Shown: positions 1 through 6,338 of the stretch, piece after piece
Layout: each line of letters begins with the position of its first letter
How positions within the stretch are numbered: the stretch's first letter is position 1
From: Chloroflexota bacterium
Lineage (GTDB): Bacteria; Chloroflexota; Anaerolineae; Anaerolineales; UBA11657
NCBI GenBank assembly: GCA_003670425.1
Contig: QWRL01000063.1
Location: forward strand, 1-11,870
DNA: 11,870 nucleotides
Reading direction: 5' to 3'
Notes under the pieces: generated by a model
Told to the model about the DNA's origin: nothing
The model's input: the letters and a program-made list of their open reading frames with translations, nothing else
Database searches by the model: none
Made by a program: the position numbers and the translations under genes

Positions 1-1
1 A

Positions 2-1318
2 AAAATTCTTGACCGCCGCGTGCTGTGGCTTGCACTGGCGCTGCTTGCCTCCGTGAACAGTTGGCATATGCTGGTCACAATGGCGGACCGCGAAAAATAT
101 TTTGTGGATGAGATGTGGAACTCTAACGCCGCGCTGGGCTTTGTGACGGGCTTGAATTATTCTGAGAGTCTAGGCGGGCAGCGGATCGGCGGCGGCATCT
201 CCACTGGAATTGTGGGCTCGCTGCCCAGCGGGCTGGCTTGGCTGCTTGGCGCCAACTTGTTTGGTGCGCGGCTTGTGGCGGGTGCGGCGGTGTGGCTGCT
301 GGCATTGGCGCTTGGGACGCGTGTTTTTTTTGGCGCGGGTTTCGCAGTGCACAACGCGCTGTTTTTGAGCGCTGCGCTTTGGTCTGTGACTGTAATGCCG
401 CTGCTGGGCTTCCCGTACTGGCATGGCTTTCTGTTGACGCTGGGTGAGCTGGCAGGCGCGCTGTGGCTGGGCTGGGGCTTGGTGGTAATGCCAAAGCGCC
501 CTGCACTTGCGGCCTTGCTTTGGGGGTTGGCGGTTTGGCATTGCAAGTTTATTTATGCGCCGCTGGCTGCGGGCTTCATCGTGCTCAACAGTGTGCTGGT
601 GCAGCCGGATCTGCGCAGAAAGCTTGACCGCCTTGCACTGCTGGCCGGCGCCTTTTTGCTGCCGCTGGCGGCGTGGGCGCTGCTCATCTTTGTGCGCTTT
701 GGGTATGCGGGTCTCAGCGGCTGGGCGCTGGAGTACAGCGGCTTTATTTTGGCCGGGCGGCAGCGGCTGGATCAGTCGGGCACATTTTTCCAGCTGCTGG
801 CGGCGCGGCTTGCAGCGCCGGAGCTAGAGTGGTCTTCACTTTCCACCGGATACCGCGTGAAGATGCTGGTCTTGTCGCTGGGTGCGGTTGTGGCTGTGCC
901 ACTGGCGATGCGGGCGCTGGTGCCGGAGCGCCCCCACTTGCGCACAGGTGCGCTTTACTCTGGCGTGGTGATGGCCGCGATCCTTGCATATTCTTATTGG
1001 TACTTTTTGCTGCACCTCACAATGTGGACGCGCCACTTTCATTCTTATTGGTACTTTTTACTGCACCTCACAATGTGGACGCGCCACTTTCAACCGGCGC
1101 TTTACAGCGGGCTGGGGCTGCTGGTGTACTGGGGCCTCTGGCTATACCGTGTTCGGCTGCGGCCGCTGGCGGGCATGGCGCAGCGCTTGCAGCTGGCACT
1201 GGTTGTGCTGCTGGCGCTGCAGACGGTGCTGGTATGGCAGGTGCCGCTGCTGGAACCCGGAACTTCGTTTGCACGCGGCTGCGCGGATCTCGCCGGAGAT
1301 TCTTGCGCGCGCCACTGA
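2..1318 (+). CDS. Integral-membrane GT-C glycosyltransferase, possibly 5'-partial
   Basis: Likely a polytopic glycosyltransferase of the GT-C fold (PMT/ArnT-like), which would move a sugar from a polyprenyl-phosphate donor to an extracytoplasmic acceptor. Seen: a first hydrophobic segment followed by a loop with an Asp-Glu pair (VDEMWN, residues 29-34 counted from the GTG at 20), where GT-C enzymes keep their catalytic acidic residue; then many hydrophobic helices and almost no soluble domain. The frame is open to the left edge (KILDRR precedes the GTG at 20), so the true start may lie outside; GTG 20 is the first visible candidate. A 17-residue block around residues 324-340 is repeated in frame at 341-357 because of the 51-bp duplication at 990-1091; the family would be expected to have one copy (about 415 residues). 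Family call fair; substrate unknown. Confidence 0.75.
   Translation, partial: KILDRRVLWLALALLASVNSWHMLVTMADREKYFVDEMWNSNAALGFVTGLNYSESLGGQRIGGGISTGIVGSLPSGLAWLLGANLFGARLVAGAAVWLLALALGTRVFFGAGFAVHNALFLSAALWSVTVMPLLGFPYWHGFLLTLGELAGALWLGWGLVVMPKRPALAALLWGLAVWHCKFIYAPLAAGFIVLNSVLVQPDLRRKLDRLALLAGAFLLPLAAWALLIFVRFGYAGLSGWALEYSGFILAGRQRLDQSGTFFQLLAARLAAPELEWSSLSTGYRVKMLVLSLGAVVAVPLAMRALVPERPHLRTGALYSGVVMAAILAYSYWYFLLHLTMWTRHFHSYWYFLLHLTMWTRHFQPALYSGLGLLVYWGLWLYRVRLRPLAGMAQRLQLALVVLLALQTVLVWQVPLLEPGTSFARGCADLAGDSCARH
990..1091. repeat. 51-bp in-frame tandem duplication
   Basis: Copy 1 is 990-1040 and copy 2 is 1041-1091, head to tail with no spacer. They differ at one base (G1009 versus A1060), a third codon position that leaves Leu unchanged (TTG/TTA). 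The period is 17 codons, so the glycosyltransferase frame stays open and the protein gains a repeated block with a Trp-Tyr-Phe start and a Thr-Arg-His-Phe end. It shares its layout with the duplications at 3009-3202 and 5203-5453. Confidence 0.97.
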
Positions 1319-1352
1319 GCGCGCAGCCGTCAATCGCACGGCGTTGTGTGCC

Positions 1353-1371
1353 GGCAGCCGCCAGGCTGTTT
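1353..1371 (+). terminator. Weak hairpin downstream of the glycosyltransferase
   Basis: CAGCC (1355-1359) and GGCTG (1364-1368) form a 5-bp stem with a 4-base loop, extendable by two G-U pairs, followed by only three T residues. It lies 34 bp after the stop codon and just before the TATAAT box of the next gene, a sensible place for a terminator. The stem is short and the T tract poor, so this is tentative. Confidence 0.2.
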
Positions 1372-1396
1372 GGCTGCGCAGCCCGAGCCGTATAAT
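1369..1396 (+). promoter_or_regulatory. Candidate sigma-70-type promoter for the 1459 gene cluster
   Basis: A perfect TATAAT at 1391-1396 stands out in a very GC-rich gap. The best -35 match is weak: TTGGCT at 1370-1375 (4 of 6) with a 15-bp spacer. The predicted transcription start, near 1403, falls inside the inverted repeat at 1401-1430. The site would drive the NTF2-like gene and probably the genes after it. The -10 box is the only strong evidence. Confidence 0.4.
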
Positions 1397-1400
1397 TTAG

Positions 1401-1430
1401 GCAGCACAGGCTGCCTGCAGCATGTGCTGC
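1401..1430 (+). repeat. 8-bp inverted repeat at the predicted transcription start
   Basis: GCAGCACA (1401-1408) and TGTGCTGC (1423-1430) are perfect reverse complements separated by 14 bases. The element begins 4 bases after the TATAAT box. It could be an operator overlapping the start site or a 5'-UTR hairpin. The symmetry is directly visible; the regulatory role is inferred. Confidence 0.45.
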
Positions 1431-1458
1431 GCACTCGCTCAGTGCCGGCAAGAATCTA

Positions 1459-1983
1459 ATGCAAAAAACTGACCGCTTCCTGCTGGGCTTTGTGCTGGGC
1501 GCACTGCTGTTGGTTGCGCTGGTGCTGGTACTGGCGGTGCGCCGCCCGCCGCCGGAGTACCAACCCGAAGACAAGCCGGAGAATATTGCGCTCAACTATC
1601 TGCTGGCGCTGCAGCGCGCAGACTATGCGCGCGCCTATGCTACGCTGTCGCCAGCGCTGCGCCACTACCCGGCGTCCGCGGCAGAGTTTGCGCACCTGAT
1701 AACTATTAACCGCTGGATGCTGCCGGGCGGCGCGGGCGGCTCATCCATGCTGCGCGTCACGGACACACGGCGCGTGGATGCATCCGCGTTTGTGACCGTG
1801 CGTGAGACGCTGCTGGTGTCGCAGGGTTTATTTGGCAGCCAGCAGCAGACGAATGACTTTCAAATGGAGCTGCGCCTGGCCGAAGGAAAGTGGCAGCTTA
1901 TTCACGCCGACAGCTACTGGCTCTTTTGCCTGGAAGATCCGGCTGGCTGTGAAAGTACAGTTGGTTCTGATTATTCCGACTAG
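1459..1983 (+). CDS. Membrane-anchored NTF2-like hypothetical protein
   Basis: A 174-residue protein with one N-terminal transmembrane segment (about residues 7-27) after a short charged start (MQKTDR), a Pro-rich spacer (PPPEYQPEDKPEN), then a compact domain. That domain opens with ALNYLLALQRADYARAYATLSP, a helix pattern typical of NTF2-like/DUF4878-type lumenal domains, and ends in beta-rich sequence containing GKWQLIHADSYW. It is probably anchored in the membrane with the domain outside. There is no lipobox cysteine near the helix. No clear Shine-Dalgarno sequence precedes the ATG. It is first after the candidate promoter and lies 50 bp ahead of the DUF5671-type gene. No catalytic residues can be assigned; such domains often bind ligands or scaffold. 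Fold assignment is by pattern only. Confidence 0.7.
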   Translation: MQKTDRFLLGFVLGALLLVALVLVLAVRRPPPEYQPEDKPENIALNYLLALQRADYARAYATLSPALRHYPASAAEFAHLITINRWMLPGGAGGSSMLRVTDTRRVDASAFVTVRETLLVSQGLFGSQQQTNDFQMELRLAEGKWQLIHADSYWLFCLEDPAGCESTVGSDYSD

Positions 1984-2033
1984 TCTGCTGCTTGTAGTGG
2001 GCATGCACCTGTCACCGCCAGCATTCTCCGTCC

Positions 2034-3185
2034 GTGATTAGACGCTGGTATCTGTACGCAGTCAGCGGAATTACGCTGCAGGCTGTTACTTGGGCGGTGA
2101 TCGGACTGCTGCGCGGGCTGTTGGCCGGCGCTGGCGCTGCGCTGCCCCAGTCCACATCCCTGCAGCTTTCCGTGGTACTGATCGGGCTGCCCATCTTTGG
2201 GCTGCACTGGCGCTGGGTACAGCGTGAAGCGGGCGCTGCAGAGCTGGCGCTGCGCAACGAAGCCCGCCCGGTTTATGTGCATGTGATGCTGCTTGCATTT
2301 GTGGTTCCGTGGCTGTTCAGCGCATTCTGGCTGATTGAGGCCGGGCTGCAGCAGCTGCCAAACACAACCAGCGCCAGCCTGTTTCCGGATGCAACAGCCG
2401 GCGAGAGTGTTGTGGCGCTGCTGGTGCTGACAGGCATGCTGTGGTATTTCAATGCACAACGCCTGCATTTGGCAGCCCAGTTTGCCGATGACGTATTCTT
2501 TTGTGGTGTGCAGCGCCTGGCTGCACTACTGCTCGCTTTCCTGTCATTTTCTGTGGCGCTCAGCGCCTCAGCCAGCCTGCTGGGCTGGCTGCTGTTTGAG
2601 CTCAGCCCGCAGCCTGCGGGCGTGATGTTTGCTGCGCTGCCGAGCGGGGAAGTGGCGGCGCTGCTTACCGGCATGAGTGCATGGCTGCTGGCGTGGCGCT
2701 TTGCACAGCGCCAGTTTGCCGGCGGGGCGATTGCAGAGCTGCAGTCGGTGGTGCGCAAGCTGTACCTGTATGTGCTGCTGTTTGCGGGCATGTTGACTAC
2801 CATCACAAATCTGGCGCTGGTGTTGGGCGGGGCATTGCGTGCGCTGCTGGGCTTGCCCGCGGCCGGAGACTGGCAGCCGCTGGCGGCAGCCGTGATTGTG
2901 TTTGGATTTGTATGGGCCTACCATGCGGCCGTGCTGCGCGCGGACGGCGTGCAAGCGCAGGTGGCTGGCGGGCAGTTGATGGTGCGCCATTTGTATCTGT
3001 ATCTAACCGCGGCGTTGGGGCTTGGCGCAGTGCTGGTGGGTTTGGGCGGCCTGCTGACCGTGCTCATTCGCTGGCCATACGAAAGTGACCAGCGCGAGCC
3101 TTTGGGCGGCGTTGGGGCTTGGCGCAGTGCTGGTGGGTTTGGGCGGCCTGCTGACCGTGCTCATTCGCTGGCCATACGAAAGTGA
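2034..3185 (+). CDS. DUF5671-type multi-repeat membrane protein, N-terminal part (frame broken)
   Basis: First part of a polytopic protein built from units of about 79 residues. Each unit has an R-x-x-YLY-like opening, a long helix pair, and a closing GLPxWxLxWRxxQ-like helix. Openings are visible near residues 3 (RRWYLYAV), 79, 160, 240 (VRKLYLYVLL) and 318 (VRHLYLYLTA). This resembles the DUF5671 family. The GTG at 2034 is the only sensible start, since an in-frame stop lies at 1995-1997; no Shine-Dalgarno is visible. The true frame ends at about 3105. From 3106 a 97-bp duplication shifts the frame and adds 26 unrelated residues (beginning GGVGAWRSAGG) before the stop. With one copy removed, the gene runs on to 4059 as 642 residues with six units and about 13 membrane helices. 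Function unknown; possibly a sensor or transporter-like scaffold. Confidence 0.75.
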   Translation: MIRRWYLYAVSGITLQAVTWAVIGLLRGLLAGAGAALPQSTSLQLSVVLIGLPIFGLHWRWVQREAGAAELALRNEARPVYVHVMLLAFVVPWLFSAFWLIEAGLQQLPNTTSASLFPDATAGESVVALLVLTGMLWYFNAQRLHLAAQFADDVFFCGVQRLAALLLAFLSFSVALSASASLLGWLLFELSPQPAGVMFAALPSGEVAALLTGMSAWLLAWRFAQRQFAGGAIAELQSVVRKLYLYVLLFAGMLTTITNLALVLGGALRALLGLPAAGDWQPLAAAVIVFGFVWAYHAAVLRADGVQAQVAGGQLMVRHLYLYLTAALGLGAVLVGLGGLLTVLIRWPYESDQREPLGGVGAWRSAGGFGRPADRAHSLAIRK

Positions 3186-3202
3186 CCAGCGCGAGCCACT
3201 GG
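3009..3202. repeat. 97-bp tandem duplication that frameshifts the DUF5671-type gene
   Basis: Copy 1 is 3009-3105 and copy 2 is 3106-3202, head to tail. Ninety-five of 97 bases match. The two mismatches, T3101/A3198 and T3102/C3199, change CCT TTG to CCA CTG, both encoding Pro-Leu. A 97-bp period is 3n+1, so the frame shifts at the junction. Deleting one copy gives an open frame from 2034 to 4059 (643 codons including stop). Confidence 0.97.
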
Positions 3203-4059
3203 CATTGTTCAGCGCAACGCTACTGGCCGGCCTGCCGGTTTGGGCGCTGGCGTGGCGCACGGCGCAGGCTGCCGCGCATGCCAATGTGGCTGAGCGGCAG
3301 AGCAGCCTCCGGCGTGCTTACCTGTATTTTTTTCTACTGCTGGCAGTGCTTGGTGTGCTCACCAGTGCGGTGTTTGTGGTCGCGCGCCTCGTCAACCTGT
3401 TGCTGTCTGGTGATGCGCAGGACGTGCTGCCCGGCACGGCACAGGCTGTTGGCTATGGGCTGCTGAGCGCGGCCTTGTGGCTGGTGCAGCAGCGCCTGCT
3501 GGCTGCGGATCGTGAGTTGGAGGCCGGGCTGGCGCGCGCTGCGCTGGCGGGGCAGCACGCCACTCTGCTACTGCCCGCCCCCGGTCCGTTCACGCTTTCG
3601 TTGCCGAACCCGGTGCCGGCCGCGCCCCCCCGCCTGCCAGTGGCGGGGCCCTCCTGGGCGGCCCGCCCCTCCCTTTCCCCGTTGCAGACCGCGTTGCAGG
3701 CAGCGCACCCCGGCCTGCAAGTGGCGGTGCAATCAGGAGCGGCCGGCGAATCACTTCCGGAGGGCGGCCTGCTGCTGCTGCCGGCCACATTGGCGGCGCG
3801 CATTCCGGCGGGTGCACGCGCGCTGCTGCTGCCGCTGCCCGTGCCTGGTGCGCACTGGGTGGCGCTGGAGCCTGCGCGCGAGCAGGAGCTGCTGCGCCAT
3901 GCGGTAGCCGCGGTTTCGCAGCTGCTGGCTGGCGAGCCCGTGCGCCCGCTGCGCGGCTGGACGGCCGGCACAGTCATTGCGGTTGCTGCCGGCGGCCTGC
4001 TGCTGCTGGCGCTGCTCGCAATCCCGCTTGTGTTGGCTATTACCATGCTGCTGGATTAA
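3085..4059 (+). CDS. DUF5671-type multi-repeat membrane protein, C-terminal part
   Basis: Second half of the gene starting at 2034. The apparent GTG start at 3085 is artificial: its first seven residues (MTSASLW) are out-of-frame sequence, and authentic coding resumes from 3106 (AALGLGAVLVGLGG). It completes repeat unit 5 (closing GLPVWALAWRTAQ) and holds unit 6 (LRRAYLYFFLLLAVLG). After that come about 170 residues of non-repeat, Ala/Pro/Leu-rich soluble sequence with no motif I recognise, and a final hydrophobic helix (AVAAGGLLLLALLAIPLVLAITMLL). The stop at 4057-4059 is followed after 3 bases by the methyltransferase ATG, so the two are very likely cotranscribed. The unusual C-terminal region between the last repeat and the final helix may be an interaction domain; that is inference. 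Confidence 0.72.
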   Translation: MTSASLWAALGLGAVLVGLGGLLTVLIRWPYESDQREPLALFSATLLAGLPVWALAWRTAQAAAHANVAERQSSLRRAYLYFFLLLAVLGVLTSAVFVVARLVNLLLSGDAQDVLPGTAQAVGYGLLSAALWLVQQRLLAADRELEAGLARAALAGQHATLLLPAPGPFTLSLPNPVPAAPPRLPVAGPSWAARPSLSPLQTALQAAHPGLQVAVQSGAAGESLPEGGLLLLPATLAARIPAGARALLLPLPVPGAHWVALEPAREQELLRHAVAAVSQLLAGEPVRPLRGWTAGTVIAVAAGGLLLLALLAIPLVLAITMLLD

Positions 4060-4062
4060 CCA

Positions 4063-5307
4063 ATGATTGCAAGCCGCCCCATTGATATTGCGGTAGTCCC
4101 GGTATCCTTTCGCGATCTCGTGCCGGAGATAACCACTTCAGCTTATCTGACGCACGGGTTGTACTACTACCCCGCCAAGTTTATTCCGCATGCGGTGCGC
4201 TACTGCCTGCAGCAATATACGCAGCCGGGTGACACGGTGGTGGACCCGTTTGCCGGCAGCGGCACGGTGGGGCTGGAGGCTTGCCTGTGCGGCCGGCGCG
4301 CCTTCTTGCTGGATCTCAACTATCTGCTCGATCACATTATTCCGCTTAAGATCTATCAAGGGCGGCTGGCGCTTTCCCCGGCGGTATTGGAGGAGCGCCT
4401 GCACGCAATTTTTTCCGGCGACACCGAGTTTCATCCGCATTGGAACACAATCGCATACTGGTATGCGCCCGAAATTCTGGCCGGCTTGCAGCGCTTGTGG
4501 GGCGCGCAAAAGCAGCTGCCGCATGACACCTACGCATTAATTCTGGAGGCGGCGCTGCTTAAGGTGAGCAAGCACTACTCCTACGCCGAGCACCGCCTGC
4601 CAAAACTATTCCGCTCCAAGAGCAAGCGCCTGTACATTGACGGGCTGCTGCAAGGCGACTGGCAATCGCGCCTGCACCGCCAGCTGCGCACGCAGGCGCA
4701 GAATATTCTGAACGACATCAACGCGCTGGTGGAAATGTTAAATGGCAGTGTGCCGGCACTGGTGCATCAGGGCGGCGTGGACTCCGGCAGTTATGAGTTC
4801 CGGCCGGGCATGGAGTTTCACGCGCTCATCAGCTCGCCGCCGTACCTGCAGGCGCAGGAGTATGTGCGCACCTTCAAGCTGGACCTGTACTGGCTGGGCT
4901 ACAAGCAGCGCGATATACAGCGCATCACGGCGCTCGAGATTCCGTACCGCAAGGCGACGCGCATTGTGGAGACGCACACGCTCAATGCCGTACGCACCCG
5001 CCTCAGCAACGCCAAGCTGTCCGCCATGCTGGACTCGTATTTCTGCCATACCCTCAATGTCTTCGACAATGCAATGGCGCAGCTGGTGCGCGGCGGGCGG
5101 GCCTGCATCTTCATCGGCAACCCGCGCGTAGACGGGCTGGAGGTGGAGATCTGGCGCGTGTTTATGGAGTATTTTGCAGACCGTGGCTTTGATTGCGAGA
5201 CAGTGCTTGAGGACCGCATCAAGGCGCGCCAGTTGTTTAGCGCGCGCAAAAATAAAAACCCAGATGGCATGAAAAGCGAGTTCATGCTGATATTGAGGAA
5301 ACAATGA
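4063..5307 (+). CDS. Orphan SPPY-type DNA methyltransferase (likely N4-cytosine)
   Basis: A 414-residue SAM-dependent methyltransferase. Visible motifs are the region X-like HGLYYYPAKFIP (31-42), motif I DPFAGSGT (61-68) for SAM binding, an acidic DLN after strand 2 (84-86), and catalytic motif IV SSPPY (257-261). SPPY usually marks amino-methyltransferases making N4-methylcytosine; N6-adenine specificity cannot be excluded. Motif I precedes motif IV by about 190 residues, leaving room for a target-recognition segment between them, as in the alpha-type order. No restriction enzyme lies in the window, so it appears to be an orphan with a regulatory or protective role, unless a partner lies elsewhere. 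An RNA methyltransferase of the THUMP/Trm type is an alternative, but no THUMP domain is seen. The C-terminus (residues 381-414) is copied downstream by the 125-bp duplication. The stop overlaps an ATG by 4 bp (ATGA). Confidence 0.85.
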   Translation: MIASRPIDIAVVPVSFRDLVPEITTSAYLTHGLYYYPAKFIPHAVRYCLQQYTQPGDTVVDPFAGSGTVGLEACLCGRRAFLLDLNYLLDHIIPLKIYQGRLALSPAVLEERLHAIFSGDTEFHPHWNTIAYWYAPEILAGLQRLWGAQKQLPHDTYALILEAALLKVSKHYSYAEHRLPKLFRSKSKRLYIDGLLQGDWQSRLHRQLRTQAQNILNDINALVEMLNGSVPALVHQGGVDSGSYEFRPGMEFHALISSPPYLQAQEYVRTFKLDLYWLGYKQRDIQRITALEIPYRKATRIVETHTLNAVRTRLSNAKLSAMLDSYFCHTLNVFDNAMAQLVRGGRACIFIGNPRVDGLEVEIWRVFMEYFADRGFDCETVLEDRIKARQLFSARKNKNPDGMKSEFMLILRKQ

Positions 5308-5432
5308 GCGAAACCGCCGGCTTTATCGTGCTTGAGGACCGCATCAAGGCGCGCCAGTTGTTTAGCGCGCGCAAAAATAAGAATCCAGACGGCATGAAAA
5401 GCGAGTTCATGCTGATATTGAGGAAACAATGA
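5304..5432 (+). pseudogene. Chimeric 42-residue ORF made by the duplication
   Basis: Reading from the first-copy ATG, this ORF encodes the first eight residues of the reductase (MSETAGFI) fused in frame to the last 34 residues of the methyltransferase (beginning VLEDRIKARQ), then stops at the second-copy TGA. It has the same ribosome-binding site as the real reductase start. It contains no functional domain and is best read as debris of the 125-bp duplication or of assembly. Confidence 0.8.
5420..5424 (+). promoter_or_regulatory. Ribosome-binding site of the reductase
   Basis: GAGGA lies 4 bases before the ATG at 5429 and is one of the few clear Shine-Dalgarno matches in the window. An identical copy sits at 5295-5299, 4 bases before the ATG at 5304. 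In the undisturbed gene order it would lie within the last codons of the methyltransferase, consistent with translational coupling through the ATGA overlap. Confidence 0.6.
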
Positions 5433-6322
5433 GCGAAACCGCCGGCTTTATCGGAATGGGAATCATGGGGCGCAGCATGGCGCTCAACCTGCGGCGCGCC
5501 GGCTTTGGGCTGGTGGTGTGGAATCGCACTGCCGGGCGCACGGCAGACGTGGAAGCTGCGGGCGCCACCACGGCCGGCAGCCCCGCGCAGCTTGCAGCGC
5601 AGTGCGACGTCATCTTCACCTGCGTGAGCGACACGGCGGATGTGGAGGCGGTGCTGCTGGGACCGGAGGGCGTGGTGCACGGCCTGCGCCGCGGTGCGCT
5701 GGTGGTGGACATGAGCACCATCAGCCCGCAGGCCACGCGCGAAATTGGTGCGCAGCTGGCTGCGCAGGGCGCCAGTCTGCTGGATGCGCCGGTTAGCGGC
5801 GGCTCCGAGGGCGCTGCCAAAGGCACGCTCAGCATCATGGTGGGCGGCGCGGCAAAGGATTTGGAGCGCGCGCGCCCGATGTTTGCGGCGATGGGCAAGA
5901 CCATTACGCATGTGGGTGCCTTGGGCTGCGGCCAGATGGTGAAGCTGGTGAACCAGATTTTGGTGGTGGGCAATGCGCTGGCGATGAGCGAGGCGCTGCT
6001 GTTTGCTGCGGCTGGCGGGCTGGATCTGGACCAGACGCTGGCAGCCGTTTCCGGCGGGGCAGCCGGCAGCTGGATGCTTTCCAACCGCGGCCCGCAAATT
6101 CTAAAGCGCGACTGGCGCCCGGGCTTCTCCATCGACTTGCAGCAAAAAGATGTGCGCCTTGTGCTGCAGGCGGCGGATGAGCTGGGTGTGCCACTGCCGG
6201 CGACGCACATGGTGGCGCAGTTTTATCGCGTGCTGCAGCTGCAGGGGCTTGGGCATGAAGGCAACCATGCGCTGATCAAGGCGCTCGAGCGCCTCAGCGG
6301 CATTACGGTGGGCAGCGCGTAG
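5429..6322 (+). CDS. NAD(P)-dependent beta-hydroxyacid dehydrogenase (3-hydroxyisobutyrate dehydrogenase family)
   Basis: A soluble 297-residue oxidoreductase, the usual family length, that interconverts a beta-hydroxyacid and its semialdehyde. Seen: the Rossmann motif GFIGMGIMG (6-14), substrate-binding DAPVSGGSEGAAKGTL (119-134), the catalytic helix GCGQMVKLVN (167-175-region) with Lys172 and Asn175, and the late KD pair at 240-241. Asn-Arg-Thr (32-34) after the second strand is the pattern usually associated with NADP(H) preference, so a glyoxylate/succinic-semialdehyde-reductase-type role is as likely as valine catabolism; the substrate cannot be set from sequence. The start at 5429 is preceded by GAGGA and overlaps the duplicated methyltransferase stop as ATGA. 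The next gene begins 16 bp after its stop. The first eight codons also occur at 5304-5327 because of the duplication. Confidence 0.92.
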   Translation: MSETAGFIGMGIMGRSMALNLRRAGFGLVVWNRTAGRTADVEAAGATTAGSPAQLAAQCDVIFTCVSDTADVEAVLLGPEGVVHGLRRGALVVDMSTISPQATREIGAQLAAQGASLLDAPVSGGSEGAAKGTLSIMVGGAAKDLERARPMFAAMGKTITHVGALGCGQMVKLVNQILVVGNALAMSEALLFAAAGGLDLDQTLAAVSGGAAGSWMLSNRGPQILKRDWRPGFSIDLQQKDVRLVLQAADELGVPLPATHMVAQFYRVLQLQGLGHEGNHALIKALERLSGITVGSA

Positions 6323-6338
6323 CGCCTCAACCGCCTGC

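Larger units (their letters stand above)
5203..5453. repeat. 125-bp tandem duplication across the methyltransferase/reductase junction
   Basis: Copy 1 begins at 5203 and copy 2 at 5328, with period 125; the shared sequence is 126 bases, overlapping by the G at 5328. The three mismatches (A5256/G5381, C5259/T5384, T5265/C5390) are transitions at third codon positions of the methyltransferase frame and leave the Lys-Asn-Lys-Asn-Pro-Asp-Gly stretch unchanged. Both copies contain the methyltransferase 3' end with its TGA, the reductase ribosome-binding site, and the first eight reductase codons. Confidence 0.97.

Noticed and set aside
673..1395. Long alternative-frame ORFs overlapping the first glycosyltransferase (also 1068-1595 minus)
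   Set aside because: Low-complexity Ala/Cys/Arg-rich translations typical of high-GC shadow frames, with no domain pattern. The overlapped frame encodes a coherent membrane enzyme.
3009..3202. Programmed ribosomal frameshift joining the two halves of the DUF5671-type gene
   Set aside because: The frame change coincides exactly with a 97-bp duplicated block, which explains it fully. No slippery heptamer with a downstream structure is needed.
4063..5307. Complete restriction-modification system around the methyltransferase
   Set aside because: None of the neighbouring genes shows a nuclease motif; they are a membrane protein and metabolic oxidoreductases. Only an orphan methyltransferase can be supported.
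990..5453. CRISPR array or regularly spaced repeats
   Set aside because: The three duplicated units are unrelated in sequence, each occurs only twice, and they lie in coding DNA without unique spacers.
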